From Plantago ovata (Eukaryota; Streptophyta; Magnoliopsida; Lamiales; Plantaginaceae): 64,000 nucleotides of DNA. Location: contig CM051456.1 in NCBI GenBank assembly GCA_028274465.1, positions 9,327,745-9,391,744 of the forward strand, read 5' to 3'. The notes beneath the pieces were generated by a model. The model saw only the letters and a list, made by a program, of their open reading frames with translations. It was not told where the DNA came from and did not search any database. The position numbers and the translations under genes are program-made. Positions 11,275-23,049 of this stretch are shown here, one piece after another; the stretch's first letter is position 1, and the number at the start of each line of letters is the position of its first letter.

Positions 11275-14150
11275 TGTTGGTCCCTTTAAACAACAAGAAA
11301 AGACTAGAGGGGGAGGTGAATAGTCTTTTAAAACTTTCGTCGTTTAAAACTTTCTTAGCAAGTGCTTATTACTTTTCAGTAATGAGTTTGCTGATACTTA
11401 ACTTTCTCATCAAGCGCAAGTTACTTTGCAGTAACTAGGTTTGCTGATACTTAAAATCAGAGAGCGGAAGTCTTTGATACAATAAGTACTTTTTCAGTAA
11501 ATAAAGGTTTCAGCAAGTGATGTGAGTGACAGTGTATAGATAGATATGATTTGCTGAAAACCAAATACAGTAAGTAAATCACACAAACACTTTTTATAGT
11601 GGTATCTGAGAGTGGCGTAATCTCTCAACTAATCCACTTTGTCCTTTCTAGGACTGAATCCACTAATGATAAGCTTGAGGTTCCTTACAACTCCTATCTA
11701 GAGCGATTCAAACAGAAACCAAAGCACACTTGCTTTGTCTCCAACCTAATCTAGAGAACGCAACCTTGTTCTCCACCAAACTTGATACTTTTAATCAACA
11801 AAACTATGCTCGATTAAGTTCCCCCTGAATATCACGCCTGAAATGGTGTATTTTCAGTTAGAGAGGTTCGGGATGAGATAAATTAATTATAACTTATTCA
11901 GTTACAACAAGTAATCTAAGAAACACAACTTTGAATACTTTGCAGTAAACACGTTTGATTGTTTCTGGTGTCAAGACTTGTTCTTGTTCAAAAGAAAGAA
12001 AGAACACTTAACTAATTTCTTAGTAGTGTAAACTCTACTTCTTCACAAGTAGTTTTTTCAAGCTTTAAGTCTTGGAACGGATCAATGGCAGTAGAGAGTA
12101 TTGAAGGGTATGTGAGTTTAAGCACAAGTGAGAGTATGATCACGTTGTTGACACACTTCAACTCTTTGTCGGATGACCTCTATTTATAGTGCAAATAAGG
12201 AACCGTTTGAATTTCAAATCCTAAGGCTTTTGTTCTTTAAAATGTCACTATCTTGCTTTTGTACTTTCAACAGCGTCCTTGTTTGTCTTCTAGTCTTCAT
12301 GTCCTTCGCGTGCAAGCTTTTCATTTAATTCTTATTTGAATAGAATTCAAACAGTAACATTGGAGCGCAAATGCAAGTACTTTCTGCAAGAGGTCACATA
12401 TGTTCCATCAGCAAGTGGTCAGTCTCAGTTTCAGCAAGCACAACCTACTATGTCGTTCAGATTTTCACTTATGCAATGCTATTGCTGAAGTTTTCACTTT
12501 CTGAGCAACATGTGCCTTTGTAGATACCAGTCTTCAGAAATCTTCTAGTCTTCAGATCTTCAAATTCTTCAAGTCTTCAGTTCTTCGAATTCTTCAAATC
12601 TTCAGATCTCCAAAATCTTCAAGATTCTGAGCGGTTCTAAATGCTTCAATAGTTTGTTTGTAAAAACAAAGTACATCATCAGCAAATGCTTCAATAGGTT
12701 ATTTTCTTTTCAGAAAACAAGATACATCATAAGCTTTACAACCAACCTATCTAGCACCTATTCTAAGTCTTCAGCAAACGTTCCTCTTTTACAATGTCCT
12801 TAAAATTCTAAATTTCTATGGACCTTAAGAGTACTAGTTACTGGACTTTCCTTAATTTAGCATGGTTAATTCCTCATCAAAATTACAAGTTTCCTAACAA
12901 ATTTCCCCCTTTTTGATGTTAGCAATCCATGGCTAAATTAATTGTTACCCTTTTAGAGATTTCTGATGTTGAATAAATCAGTTGATTAATGCAAGCATAT
13001 TTGAATAATTAAACAGTAAGCATAAGTAAATTGCATAATCAAAAACCAATAATAGTCGAAAGCTTCATTGCTGATAGTTATCTTTCATAAGATTACATGA
13101 AGTAGCAGAGATAACTTAAACAGAATCAGCAAACAAAATCTTTAACAAAAAAAACTATTACAGGGAATTAAACTCTTTCAGAAGATTTTCTCAAAATCTC
13201 TCTTACACTCTTCTCAGAGAGTGCAGTAAATTCAACACAGTCCTTTACGTAGTTTTCCAGAAGCCTACGGACTTGTAGTTGAAGAATTCTTGCGTGTTTG
13301 CAGGCAGTATGATGATGCTTTTCAGCATTCATTTCCATGTAGCGAGTTACCCACAAATGCATGCCCCAATTGCTAGCATGGAGAAGTTGTGTATCTGAAA
13401 TGCTTTTCGGATGAATCTTTCTTAGCCAGAGAAGATCTTCTTCTTGATTCTTAGCAGTGAGATAGAAGTACTCATAAGGAATCAATCCAAGTCTCTTCTT
13501 TGTTTTCTTGGTTACTGGGTCAGAGTAATAAGCAATGCCAGGTGGTTTTATCAGATTTGGTTCTTGTTTATAAGTCTTACCAATGGCAATTCTTCTTACT
13601 GAGACCTCAAGATTCAACCATTTCCCAGCAACGTTTCTTGGGAGGGATTCTTCCCTTTGTTTCCTTTGGACCTTGAGTTCAATCCATTTGAAACATTTGA
13701 TTCAACATGGCTGTAGGAAAGAACTCATTTACGAGCAAATCTTCCAGCTTTAAGATCCAGCAACCATGAATGTTTCTGATTACATTTTGAGTGGTTTCAT
13801 CATTACTGGTCTCTGTGTATTCGATGCCGGAGCCAATAGCAATGCTGGCCAGCCTCTTTTCTTCCTGTCTTTGCCTTCTTCTTCTTGATTTAGCATTGTC
13901 TTGATCTCTTGCTGAAGAGTCAGACGAGAAATGCTTTGAGTGGCCAGACGGAGTCAAGGCTGTTAAGGGTCTAGCTCTTATGGCTTGAGCTATTGTCTGA
14001 TTGTCATCATCTTCATCATCTTCATTCAGATTTTGATGACTTTCAGTATGGCAAAAATCTTGAGTTTCAGCAGCGGTTTTTCTCTTTTTGGTACTTGCTG
14101 AATTCAACTCAAATTCTGCTTGCCTTTTTGAACTTTGCTCTCAATTACGT
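11275..14150 (-). mobile_element. Truncated LTR retrotransposon, Ty1/copia type (fossil)
   Basis: The element lies on the minus strand and keeps only its 3' part. The LTR spans about 11275-12899 (1.6 kb), with TG and CA ends. Next to it inside the element is the purine tract CATCAAAAAGGGGGAAATT (12901-12919 read on the minus strand), the standard plant copia/Sirevirus arrangement. Internal sequence at about 13168-14110 carries short ORFs, one with a very acidic and basic low-complexity N-terminal part, resembling the extra region that some Sireviruses have after pol. No integrase or reverse transcriptase is visible and no second LTR is present, so it is broken and cannot be dated by LTR divergence. 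The inner boundary is approximate and ends near the RPL12 promoter. Confidence 0.7.
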
Positions 14151-14204
14151 TTTTTCTAATTGGCAGGCCAGTCATACTTTGCCTACAGTAATGATAGGCT
14201 GATA

Positions 14205-14345
14205 GCTAGTCCAGTCTCCAAGCCCAACGAAGTCCAATCCACTTTGCCCATAGTAAATAAAGCCCAAATCAATTTCTATGACCTGGGCCGTAAAAGTCCA
14301 TTTTACGTCCGAAACCACTGAAAAACCCTACTAGGGCTTCATTAA
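14205..14345 (+). promoter_or_regulatory. RPL12 promoter: site II motifs and telo-box
   Basis: AGCCCA (reverse of TGGGCT) occurs at 14221-14226 and 14261-14266 and TGGGCC at 14284-14289. A telo-box AAACCCTA lies at 14323-14330, directly followed by CTAGGGCTT. Site II elements (TCP-bound) plus a telo-box is the known signature of plant translation-machinery genes expressed in dividing tissue. No TATA box is evident, as is common in this class. Confidence 0.8.
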
Positions 14346-14405
14346 TACACAGTTGCTCCAATTCCATTTCCTCCTCCCCCTTCCGCCACCTCCCAACACT
14401 CAACC

Positions 14406-14906
14406 ATGCCGCCAAAGTTCGATCCCTCGCAAGTCGTCGACGTTTTCGTCCGCGTCACCGGCGGAGAGGTCGGCGCTGCCAGTTCCCTCGCCCCGAAGAT
14501 CGGTCCTCTCGGTCTCTCTCCAAAGAAGATCGGAGAAGACATTGCCAAGGAGACCGCCAAGGACTGGAAGGGTCTCCGTGTCACCGTCAAGCTCACGGTC
14601 CAGAACCGTCAGGCCAAGGTCACTGTCGTACCTTCCGCAGCTGCTCTGGTCATCAAGGCACTCAAGGAGCCGGAGCGTGACAGGAAGAAGACGAAGAACA
14701 TCAAGCACAACGGCAATATCTCGCTCGATGATGTGATTGAGATCGCCAAGGTGATGAGGACGAGATCCATGGCCAAGGAGTTGGCCGGTACTGTCAAGGA
14801 GATCCTCGGAACCTGCGTTTCGGTTGGGTGCACTGTTGATGGAAAGGATCCCAAGGATCTGCAGCAGGAAATTGATGATGGCGATGTGGAGATTCCCCTT
14901 GATTGA
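14406..14906 (+). CDS. RPL12: 60S ribosomal protein L12 (uL11)
   Basis: A single-exon, 166-aa protein, the usual length of eukaryotic RPL12. It starts [20 protein letters not shown] and has the family's conserved N-terminal [16 protein letters not shown] segment (about residues 33-48). The C-terminal rRNA-binding part (about 75-150) includes [18 protein letters not shown], and the end is acidic ([10 protein letters not shown]). The protein sits at the GTPase-associated centre of the large subunit, binding 28S rRNA at the base of the P-stalk, and works in cytosolic translation. The start is the first ATG after the telo-box leader and matches family N-termini. The coding part is GC-rich with C-ending codons, unlike its surroundings, as expected for a highly expressed gene. 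Intronless plant RPL12 copies are normal. Confidence 0.97.
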   Translation: MPPKFDPSQVVDVFVRVTGGEVGAASSLAPKIGPLGLSPKKIGEDIAKETAKDWKGLRVTVKLTVQNRQAKVTVVPSAAALVIKALKEPERDRKKTKNIKHNGNISLDDVIEIAKVMRTRSMAKELAGTVKEILGTCVSVGCTVDGKDPKDLQQEIDDGDVEIPLD

Positions 14907-17460
14907 GAAGGTTAATTTTGGAAAAAGTTATTTTCCTACATTTTGAAGTATTTTTACCTACTTAGTGTTGTGTTTTCAAATTTGCTTGTTTCTGAGAGGT
15001 GTAAGACTGATGATGATTGCTTATTTTCATTTACGGTTTAGACTCTTGCGAAATGAATGTCCTGCTGCTACTGGCTTATTTATTACTAGCAATATATGTT
15101 GCACAAACGCATTTTTGGCCTCTTCGTGTTTGTAATCTATGCTGTCAGTAGAGCTTTAAACCCCTCGGAGTTTCTTATTGCATTGATTGTGTATTGCTTA
15201 GAGCTGTGAGCCATAATGGTATATGTGCAAATCATTAATAGTAATGGAAGCGAGTATAGAGTTCTATTAGAGTCCATTTTTCTGCTATCAATGAAAGCAA
15301 CAAAAATGACTTTTGTATAGATCGAGCTTGTAATTGGATTAATGTCCTGGCAGATTCTTACCTAAATGCATTCCGGTAATGAATGCCCTTGCCCTGTGTC
15401 TATTTCTTTGTTGATACGGTGCATGAAGTTGTTATTGTTACGTGTGGAAATAGGATACAACAATGTCTTAGGCTTCCTAGCGGTTTCTTGGCAATGGGAA
15501 TTCTTTGGGGTTATTATTCCATATAGTGATTAATTGATATCAGTTTGTGAGAAGTAACAGTTTGTTGCGCTTCGCAGCATTTGCAGTTAACGAATAATGA
15601 TGTTTGTTATACCCATCTGAGATGTTTCACAGGTTAAGTTCGTGGTTATCCTAGAGTTTGGTTATTCTTTGATGCTGAATAGTTGCCGTACCTTTTTAAG
15701 TCACCATCTAACTGTATCATTCCCTTATTTCGAGGGTATATCAATATCCTTTCCTTCGATTTCTAATTGTCTTTTCCCAGAAACTTCTCGACCTTGTAAG
15801 ATTAGTGTTCGTGGATCAACTTTGTAGCTGGAGCGTTTAGTTATGCTGTGTTGATGTAGAATTAATATTATAAGGACAAGAGACATAAGTAAGTTTGATA
15901 GTATAAGATAACTTGCCACCTTTAAGTAGATTTTTATGCTTAGATTTTGTTGGTGATGTTTTTCTTCATTCTTGAATATGGTTTATTTCTGTGAGAATTT
16001 TGTGCGTGTGGGCCGTGCAGTGCCTGAACCTTGTGCGTGCCGATCTTTGTTCATTTTGTAACTAATATAGCTCATCAGCTAGATAGTCAAGTACATTGTA
16101 AATGAAGAATGATGACAATGTTATATATGCGAGTTTGGATTTGTTGCTTGCAGATATGCTAAGGCTTAGAAATGCTGATTTATTTTATTTTATTTTATTG
16201 TTTTGTGATGTTAGCTTGTCGAAGTACTTGATTTCCGCTGGACCTCTTTTTGCATATGTTCACAACAATTTTGTGGCTGCATTATCAGCAGCCAGTTATA
16301 GCTACTGAGCTTTGCATGATAGGCATGTTTGTGTAGGTTGATGTTCATTTCGTACTTCTTAGGTTTGTTTCATGTCATTCATTAATGTGGAAAAGCGTTG
16401 TGCAATATATTGTCGATCACAAGACCGATGATATTTTGTTGAACTTCGCCTTGTCAAACTTCTGAAGGGAAATACATGCCCACCAAGGATTTGATTGTTG
16501 ATGGGCTTACTGTCACACACCCATCAGCACCTTTCATAAACCTTATCTCCCGTTATCCTACAATCACTTTCTCCGTTTAATCTAATGTTTCTGAGGTACA
16601 AATGTAAAATGTATTCTATCAGCATTGAAGTCTAAAAACTTCTGTATTAGAAGTTGGCGTTGTTTATACTTATCCGTTTTCATATGTTAAAAAGTTCAAT
16701 TTTCAGCGTTCAGAGATAGCTAAGTGGCTATTAGGTAACATTACTATTTACCTCCCATTTGAAATGTGCTTTGCATTACAAGCGGAAACCGCCGCTTCCA
16801 TGTACAAGTTTGGTGATCCCCCCTCACGACCTCTCTTGAAATGTGTTTCTCCACAATACCGTCTCAATTGTGCTCGGTAGAATGATGCACTAGTTAACAG
16901 TTCATATTTAGTCTTTCATTCGGAGTAGAATGATGCACTAGTTAACAGTTCATATTTAGTCTTTCATTCGGAGATTTATCGAGGTTGTTAAAAGTGAGAA
17001 CCGTCAGGATTTTACACAATGCTAAAGCAGCGACCAGATTAATAGTTGTAGTTCGTCTGCTGTGGTACGGATTAGTGACTCTTGATGACCACCAATACGT
17101 GCAATTTTACCTGAGATGTCATGTTCTTCCCCAGCTGCATGGTAGTGTGACATGTTTTTGGAAAACTTTTTGGCCTCAGTTAGAGCCGTTCACAGTACTG
17201 TCCTTAGAGCCGTTCACAACATAATCATCTTTAGGTAGGTGACTACCAAACATGCACCTATCCCACAGCTACTAAAATTTCACAGCGAATAATAATTGAA
17301 TGATGATATTTTTTGTGAAGACCAAATCATCTTGAATCAATATTACGGTGCCACATAAGTTGGAATGTGCAGTGCATTGCCAAATCACCACTTATACATT
17401 TATTAGGACTAAAATTGTATTGCAATTTTAGTCTTGATGCACTTGCTCTTCATATAATAG
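14907..17460. other. RPL12 3' region and intergenic spacer
   Basis: T-rich sequence after the RPL12 stop is likely 3' UTR for the first 200-400 bp. The short ORFs at 15642-15827, 16102-16308 and 16985-17224 have no recognisable domain or codon bias and are not called. A perfect 48-bp tandem duplication lies at 16877-16972. Confidence 0.5.
16877..16972. repeat. Perfect 48-bp tandem duplication
   Basis: Copies at 16877-16924 and 16925-16972, each starting GTAGAATGATGCACTAG and ending TTCATTCGGA. No coding or regulatory meaning is apparent. Confidence 0.85.
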
Positions 17461-17464
17461 CACA

Positions 17465-17560
17465 CACGTGGAGCTTGTACATACCGTTAGAAAATCCATC
17501 ATATAATGTGTCGTTTTCAATAGTTAGATATTTTTTCCCTCCTCTTTCCCTATTTAAATA
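17465..17560 (+). promoter_or_regulatory. G-box and TATA box upstream of the 84-aa gene
   Basis: CACGTG at 17465-17470 inside ACACACGTGG, and TATTTAAATA at 17551-17560 after a pyrimidine-rich stretch. The TATA box is about 125 bp before the ATG at 17684, a normal plant spacing with a leader of about 95 nt. Together they support a real, possibly light- or ABA-responsive transcript. Confidence 0.55.
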
Positions 17561-17683
17561 CCCCCATCATACCCACCACCTCCAATATCTCAGAAAATCA
17601 TTGCCCATTGCTCATTCTCTTCTACTCTCTCTACTACCCATAACTTGTTGGTTTCTTTTTTTTCCTGCCTTAAGAGATCGAAA

Positions 17684-17938
17684 ATGGCAAAGAAGACGAT
17701 GAAAATCGAGCATTGCGAGATAGCACCAGCACCGGTGTTATTGCCAGTTAAACTCTCCCACTCTCCTAGCCTTGAGCCTATTAGGGAAGATGGAGCCGCA
17801 GAATACGAAGAGCAAGGTTGTCATGATCTGAAGATTGCTGAATTCAAGTTCAAGTGGCTGTTCCAAGCTGTCTCTCCTTTCCTTATCGGGTTGTCAGTTA
17901 AGCTGCTTAAACAACAGAATAGAGTTAGCCTCAACTGA
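17684..17938 (+). CDS. Small 84-aa protein, family unknown
   Basis: Starts MAKKTMKIEHCEIAPAPVLL at an ATG in AAAATGGC context; an in-frame upstream ATG at 17645 would add 13 residues, but the downstream one has the better context. The N-terminal half is Pro/Ser/Glu-rich (APAPVLLPVKLSHSPSLEPI). The C-terminal half (about 52-80) is a mixed basic and hydrophobic segment, FKFKWLFQAVSPFLIGLS, which could be a membrane-associated helix, ending VKLLKQQNRVSLN. No signal peptide. The upstream TATA box and G-box and a T-rich downstream stretch favour a genuine gene. I do not recognise the family and assign no function. Confidence 0.55.
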   Translation: MAKKTMKIEHCEIAPAPVLLPVKLSHSPSLEPIREDGAAEYEEQGCHDLKIAEFKFKWLFQAVSPFLIGLSVKLLKQQNRVSLN

Positions 17939-19131
17939 CGACAAAGTACGTACTAGAGCCTATAGTATATATCTTATCCTCGGTTTTACCCAAATATAAG
18001 TGCAACAGAGCCTATATTTTACATGGCAAATTGTACGTGATAGATTCGCGTACAATATGTACCCTTTTGATTTCTCACCTTGTTATTTTCCTTTTATTTT
18101 CCCGGCCTTTTTTGGCGGGTGGAAAGTGTAAACAATGCCCTAATATTTTAGTGCGTCATTGCTGCAATGGAAATGATTAGTAAAAAAAAATAAAAAATGA
18201 CAAGTTCAGTGATCTATAATAACTGGAGTACTAGTATTATAACTCCAAGAACTGTTATGGAAACAATTTGGTTTAGGAATTGAATTGTGTAGAGTTCTAG
18301 AATAATATTCCTGGATTTCTGTTGAATGAGAATTACGTATGGGACGTAGTGTATAATAAGGGAGGATGTAAAAAGAAAGAAGAGATCCAACACCGATAGT
18401 CATAGAGTACGTACATACACGAAGAACGACATGCCTACAGTTTCTTGAGCTGAATGAATAAATTCTGTTAAGAAATATATATTTTCGCTACTCTTCTATT
18501 TCAGCTGTTAGCTTTTCACATGCACTCACAACTTAATTATATGTGAGATTAATAGATTTTTTTAATCATAATGAACATTCGTTTTAGTGATTAGGATTTG
18601 ACATTGAAAGGTATCGGATTTTTTCAAGTTAATTGTTTTACTATTAATGTTGAGTTTGTAATTTTTATTATGTTTATGTTGTAGCTGAGAGTTCCTTCCT
18701 GGTTTAGTGACTTTCTGGACTTTCTGGTGGTTTTTAGTCCAAGCCTTTTTGGTGATGTACTGTACTAGTGTACTACAGTTGATTAGCGCAGACCTCTGAG
18801 GTGTTGCATCACCTTTTGTCTTATCTTTCCGGTTTCATGTGTTGTTTCTTACAATGTACTCACTTCCGATAATCTTTGGCCGTTTTAAAAAGATATGATA
18901 ATAATTAACATTAGATACCTAGGTTGGAAATCGAAATCAATATCTCTATGATCATGTTACCCAACCTAACCAATTTTGAGTACGCCTTGTTGGTAACCCT
19001 CTGTTAATCACTACTAGTAGTAGTTTGTTACTTTGTTTGTAGTACGTCCAATTCAGTATGACTGTTTACAAACATAACCGTTGCTATGGAGCAAAAATTC
19101 ACAGTTACCCAACTAGGTATTTCTATTCTCA
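17939..19131. other. Intergenic, no gene seen
   Basis: Likely 3' UTR of the 84-aa gene at first, then AT-rich spacer. No clear repeat or RNA gene seen. Confidence 0.45.
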
Positions 19132-19920
19132 GGTCGTCTTCGTACCGACCTGATAACAGGTCTCCACTAGATCGTTGACATGTGTCATTGGTACGAAATT
19201 ATTATTTTAATTATAAACAATTTATTTTTAGTAGTAAATCTTGAATGTACATTTATACCCCATAACTTTTTAATTAAATTTACTATTTTATATTTTTATT
19301 ATATCTTTATTAAGATAAAAATATTATTAAAATATTATAACTGAAATCCATTTAATCAAACAATAATCATTATAACTAATTAAAATCCAAATCAAATTCA
19401 TCCAATTTGACCCGACTCACAAACCCAAACACAGAATTTCAATCTAACACCACCTCAACCCGTCGCTTCTTCCCAGTCTTCACTACCTGCACACTTGGAT
19501 TCCATATATAGTTTGTCATCTTTTTGCAAGAAAATGTTATTTTCTATTCTACATCATCATCTGACACCAGGTCATACTAATGGATTTGAAAGAGATGATC
19601 ATCATCCCATACCAAACGTAGCAGAATAATAATTAACGATGAAGACGGAAGTAGCAGTAGTAGTAGATAACTTTAAAGGTCAATATGATTTTAAAATTTT
19701 TAATTTTGAAAAAATAACTTTATTCAATATAAAAAAGTATATATAATAAAAAGGGCAATGTAGTCAACTTATATTTTTGGTGAATATTTCTTAATTACAA
19801 AATATAATTTTTAATAGATCGTACCGAAATTATATGTAAAATAGGTTTGAACCAAAATGAAGTGACACGTGGCAGCGATCTGGTGGAGACCTATTCTCAG
19901 GTCAGTACGAAGTCGACATG
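19132..19920. mobile_element. Non-autonomous TIR element, about 790 bp
   Basis: Terminal inverted repeats of about 58 bp: the left starts CAGGTCGTCTTCGTACC and the right, reversed, starts CATGTCGACTTCGTACT. Both continue through GACCTGA, AGGTCTCCAC, AGATCG and TGTCA. The interior is AT-rich with no transposase. TIR length suggests a Mutator-like element, but no clean 9-bp target duplication was found, so the superfamily is uncertain. Confidence 0.65.
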
Positions 19921-19944
19921 AAAATAAAAAGCCCCAACTAACCA

Positions 19945-20180
19945 TCACTACAAGAAAAATAATCTAAGACAACGGATTTTGAAGATATCACTGCATTTAT
20001 GGTTACGACATACACTATATCTTACATACTTTGAAAATATTCTTTGATGAGCATATTCATGGTAGGCTTATTAACAACCCCCTCCTCTATATTAATTTAA
20101 GCTTATATACTTGGTTAAAAATAATCTAAGACAACGGATTTTGAAGGATATCACTGTATTTATGGTTCCCGCACAATATC
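19945..20180 (+). mobile_element. CACTA (En/Spm-type) end fragment
   Basis: CACTACAAGAAAAATAATC at 19945 is the canonical CACTA terminus. The following motif AATCTAAGACAACGGATTTT is repeated at about 20123, with ATATCACTG and TTTATGGTT also repeated, as in subterminal repeats. No opposite end was found nearby, so this is a fragment. Confidence 0.55.
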
Positions 20181-20500
20181 TTATTTTAAGCTTATGTTAA
20201 TTTATTAATTTAAGTTTATATACTTAGTTAAGAGTAATCGAAAATTAAAGTTGAAAAACTGTTGACCAAAAAAATCAAAGTGGATAAATTACGGTGGGGC
20301 GGAGGGAGTATTTAGTTAAAAATTGTGAAAAAAATCAATACACTCAAATCACTTAATTAAGTTTACTGTGTGACCAACAAAACTCCATCTAAATGATGGC
20401 ACTGCAGTGAGAAATCATTTGATAAAGGCTTAGGTGTTTACGTTACTTAGTGGCGATTAGTTAAATTTTTCACCGTTTGGCTAAAATGTTAACCTGCAGA

Positions 20501-20667
20501 CAGGGGCGGACCCAATTCAGGGTCATTTTGAAAAAATAATAATTTTGTAATGTTATTTTTTTAATATTTTTACAATAGCTCGGGGTTCGTAGGTGAATTT
20601 CTTTGTATATTTCATAATATTTCTTATTAGTTCGGGGTAGAAACATTTTCTAGATCCGCCGCCCGTG
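20501..20667. mobile_element. hAT-type MITE, 167 bp
   Basis: Left end CAGGGGCGGACCCA; right end reversed CACGGGCGGCGGATC. Flanked by 8-bp repeats CCTGCAGA (20493-20500) and CATGCAGA (20668-20675), 7 of 8 identical, the hAT target length. The left end shares CAGGGGCGGA with the hAT element at 32757-33938, a possible source of transposase. Confidence 0.75.
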
Positions 20668-20675
20668 CATGCAGA

Positions 20676-21349
20676 TGTGACCATAGTGCTGATCGAGAAA
20701 ATGGTTGGCTGGACAGGAAGAGTGCTCTTACATATGCACAATGTCAAATTGTCAATGACTACTGACTAGCTCCTCCAAAAACTTGGAACACAATTTGTTA
20801 AGCTAATGACTTGGGCTTAATTCAGTCCATTAATTAATTATTTGTTCGATTTGGGTACCTAAATCTGAACCTCAAAATGTGGTCCAAAAATTAATTTGGC
20901 TTAGCTAGAGGCGAGAGTATTGAATGGAACAGTACAATATTAAAAAACCCTTAAAAAATTGTGTAGCACATGCAGAGCAACTGGTCCGACACTCCGACTT
21001 CAAGTTTTGTGGTTATGTTTTGAATTAGACAGGTGGTGCAATGTTAGCCATGAAAGTGTTGAAACTTTCGAAAACGACCTCAATTATTGTGGAAAAAGAA
21101 TACTTATACAAAAAATAGTGACATGACAATTGAATTACATAATTAAATGCTTAGAGCACTTACATAAAAATCATTAAGGAATTAATTCAAAATATTAGAG
21201 ACGTGTCCCTGTAAGAGTGGATAAGTCATGACAAGTGTACGTGCTTGAAAAACTAGGCCGCCAATGGTCGGTCGGCTATGCCTACGTGGCGGTGGTCGGC
21301 GGCCCTACATATCCACAACCCCTTTACGGGCTCCGTAGCAAGAAATTAT
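20676..21349. other. Intergenic, no gene seen
   Basis: A GC-richer stretch near 21255-21310 encodes short ORFs only. A solo Stowaway-like end (GGGGCGGAGGGAGTA, 20295-20311) lies just before the preceding MITE. Nothing else is supported. Confidence 0.4.
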
Positions 21350-21781
21350 CAGGCTGTTTGGCTCTAAACTGGACTTTGGTATTTTGTTATTTTGGCTTGT
21401 TGGAGTATTTGCCTTTAAACTAGCCTTTGTTATTTAACAAAATATCAAAGTCCAGCTACAGTAACCGACATAAAAACACACCTATTCTCCTCTTTGGCCC
21501 ACATGTTTCTTTATTATTCATATTCTTTAAAAAAAAAAAAAACCTCATCTTCCACTAATCAACCAATAAAAAACCCTCGTACAAATCAAAAAGTAAACAT
21601 TCTATTACAACACTCATCATTGTATCTATAAAAATCCTACTACCCTACCCATCAAACCTCTTAATTCAAACCCAACTACAACAACAAAAACTAAACTAAC
21701 AAAACTCTTAATTCCGTTACTATTACGTCTTTTGTTAAATTTAACAAAATACCAAAGTCCAGTTTAGAGCCCAACAGCCTG
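21350..21781. mobile_element. TIR element with nested fold-back, about 432 bp
   Basis: The left end starts CAGGCTGTTTGGCTCTAAAC, continued by TGGACTTTGGTATTTTGTTA. The right end is its near-perfect inverted copy, closing CCAACAGCCTG. A second internal copy of the inverted sequence (AACAAAATATCAAAGTCCAG at about 21437) makes a nested hairpin. No coding sequence; the target duplication is unclear. The termini resemble hAT or PIF-type MITEs. Confidence 0.65.
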
Positions 21782-22257
21782 TATATATTCGGTTAAAGAA
21801 AGCCCTTCGCCGATTGCCAAATTAGCCTGCAGTCTGTGCTCCATACCTGGCAGTTCACCAACCAGAAAACTTCCCACAATCTTATGTTTTGGTTTGGTAG
21901 ACAATTTGGTTTTCGTTTTATTATTGGGCTAATAAACCCGGTTTATGCATACTCAAGTTCTTTTTTCAAAGAGTATCAAATATCAACACAACGTTCTTGA
22001 CCATGCAAATAGAATCAACACAACGTTCTTTACCATGCAAATCGTAGACGAATTAACGATTTCAAGTGGATAGGACGGGTTCAGGTTATCTCTTTCACCT
22101 TGCGGCGCCCGCTCTTGCACCCCTATCTGGCTATCTCCATCTCAATCAATACCTTTGTAATAAATTTAAAATGATCATTTAACTCTAAATATGAAAATTT
22201 TATTCTAAAGGAGTTTTTAAAAAATAATGTGATTTTATTAATTATCACCATCTTATT

Positions 22258-22506
22258 TTTTTTTTAGAGAAAACTTTGCTTTGCATTACTCAAAATCAAG
22301 CAGGCGAAACAAAAGGCAAGGAGGAGCCGCCACCGTATGTGTCTAAATCATGCGCTAACATATGCACAAGCTTATTACAAGTTCGACGAACAAAAACAAA
22401 ACGAATAGAAATAAAAGAACAAAACAAAAGTCTAGACTCTTCAACAATATTGCCAATAGATGATAGGGAAGGGGTATAATTCTGAAAATGTTGTGCGACC
22501 TGCAGC
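22258..22506 (-). mobile_element. Short 5'-truncated retroposon (LINE-like), minus orientation
   Basis: An insert of about 249 bp opening with a T-run (an A-tail on the minus strand), flanked by TATCACCATCTTATT (22243-22257) and TATCACCACCTTATT (22507-22521), a 15-bp target duplication with one mismatch. The interior has only a short open frame. The long duplication and A-tail indicate LINE-mediated insertion. Confidence 0.65.
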
Positions 22507-22954
22507 TATCACCACCTTATTAGATACTAGAAAACGTGTTCACACTCTACGCGATTATTATTAAACTATAATGACAAAGTATTTGACGAAATCATATTAA
22601 TTTTTTATTATTATAGTTTAAGTGTAATCTGATGTCAAAGTTGAAAGCTGTTATCTGAAAAAAGTGAAAGTGGTTGTTAAATTCTATTGGGACGAATGGT
22701 GTATTCATTAGAACAACATGAAGAACACCATTTATTCAGCTGTCACAAAAAATGTTCCACTATAAAATCTATCTGTTGAAGAAGATAAATCAGAAAGTTT
22801 GGCATAATGTTTAGGTGTTAAGAAGAGGAAGAAAGTTGCAGATGATCAACAGGGTGAAGAACATATTCAGACGGAGCTTTAGTGCGTCAAGGGGATATTT
22901 GATTTTACACGAATTTCCACACACTGGATCACAAATCGCTTTTATTCGATCCTA

Positions 22955-23049
22955 GGGGAGACCTAATAGGCCTCCCTTCTCACTATGCATGTGCGGCCCA
23001 CAGTGGGGCCCATGTGCTACAGTGTGAGAGAGACCTATTAGGCCTCCTC
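22955..23049. mobile_element. Small palindromic MITE
   Basis: Inverted ends, GGGGAGACCTAATAGGCCTC on the left and the near-copy at 23025-23049, surround a GC-rich core with complementary GTGCGGCCCAC and GTGGGGCCCATG. It begins after GATCCTA, as does the element at 24522, suggesting related termini. Confidence 0.6.

Noticed and set aside
14353-14736. 127-aa ORF and minus-strand ORFs overlapping RPL12
   Set aside because: Shadow frames of a GC-rich, highly biased coding region; RPL12 itself is unambiguous.
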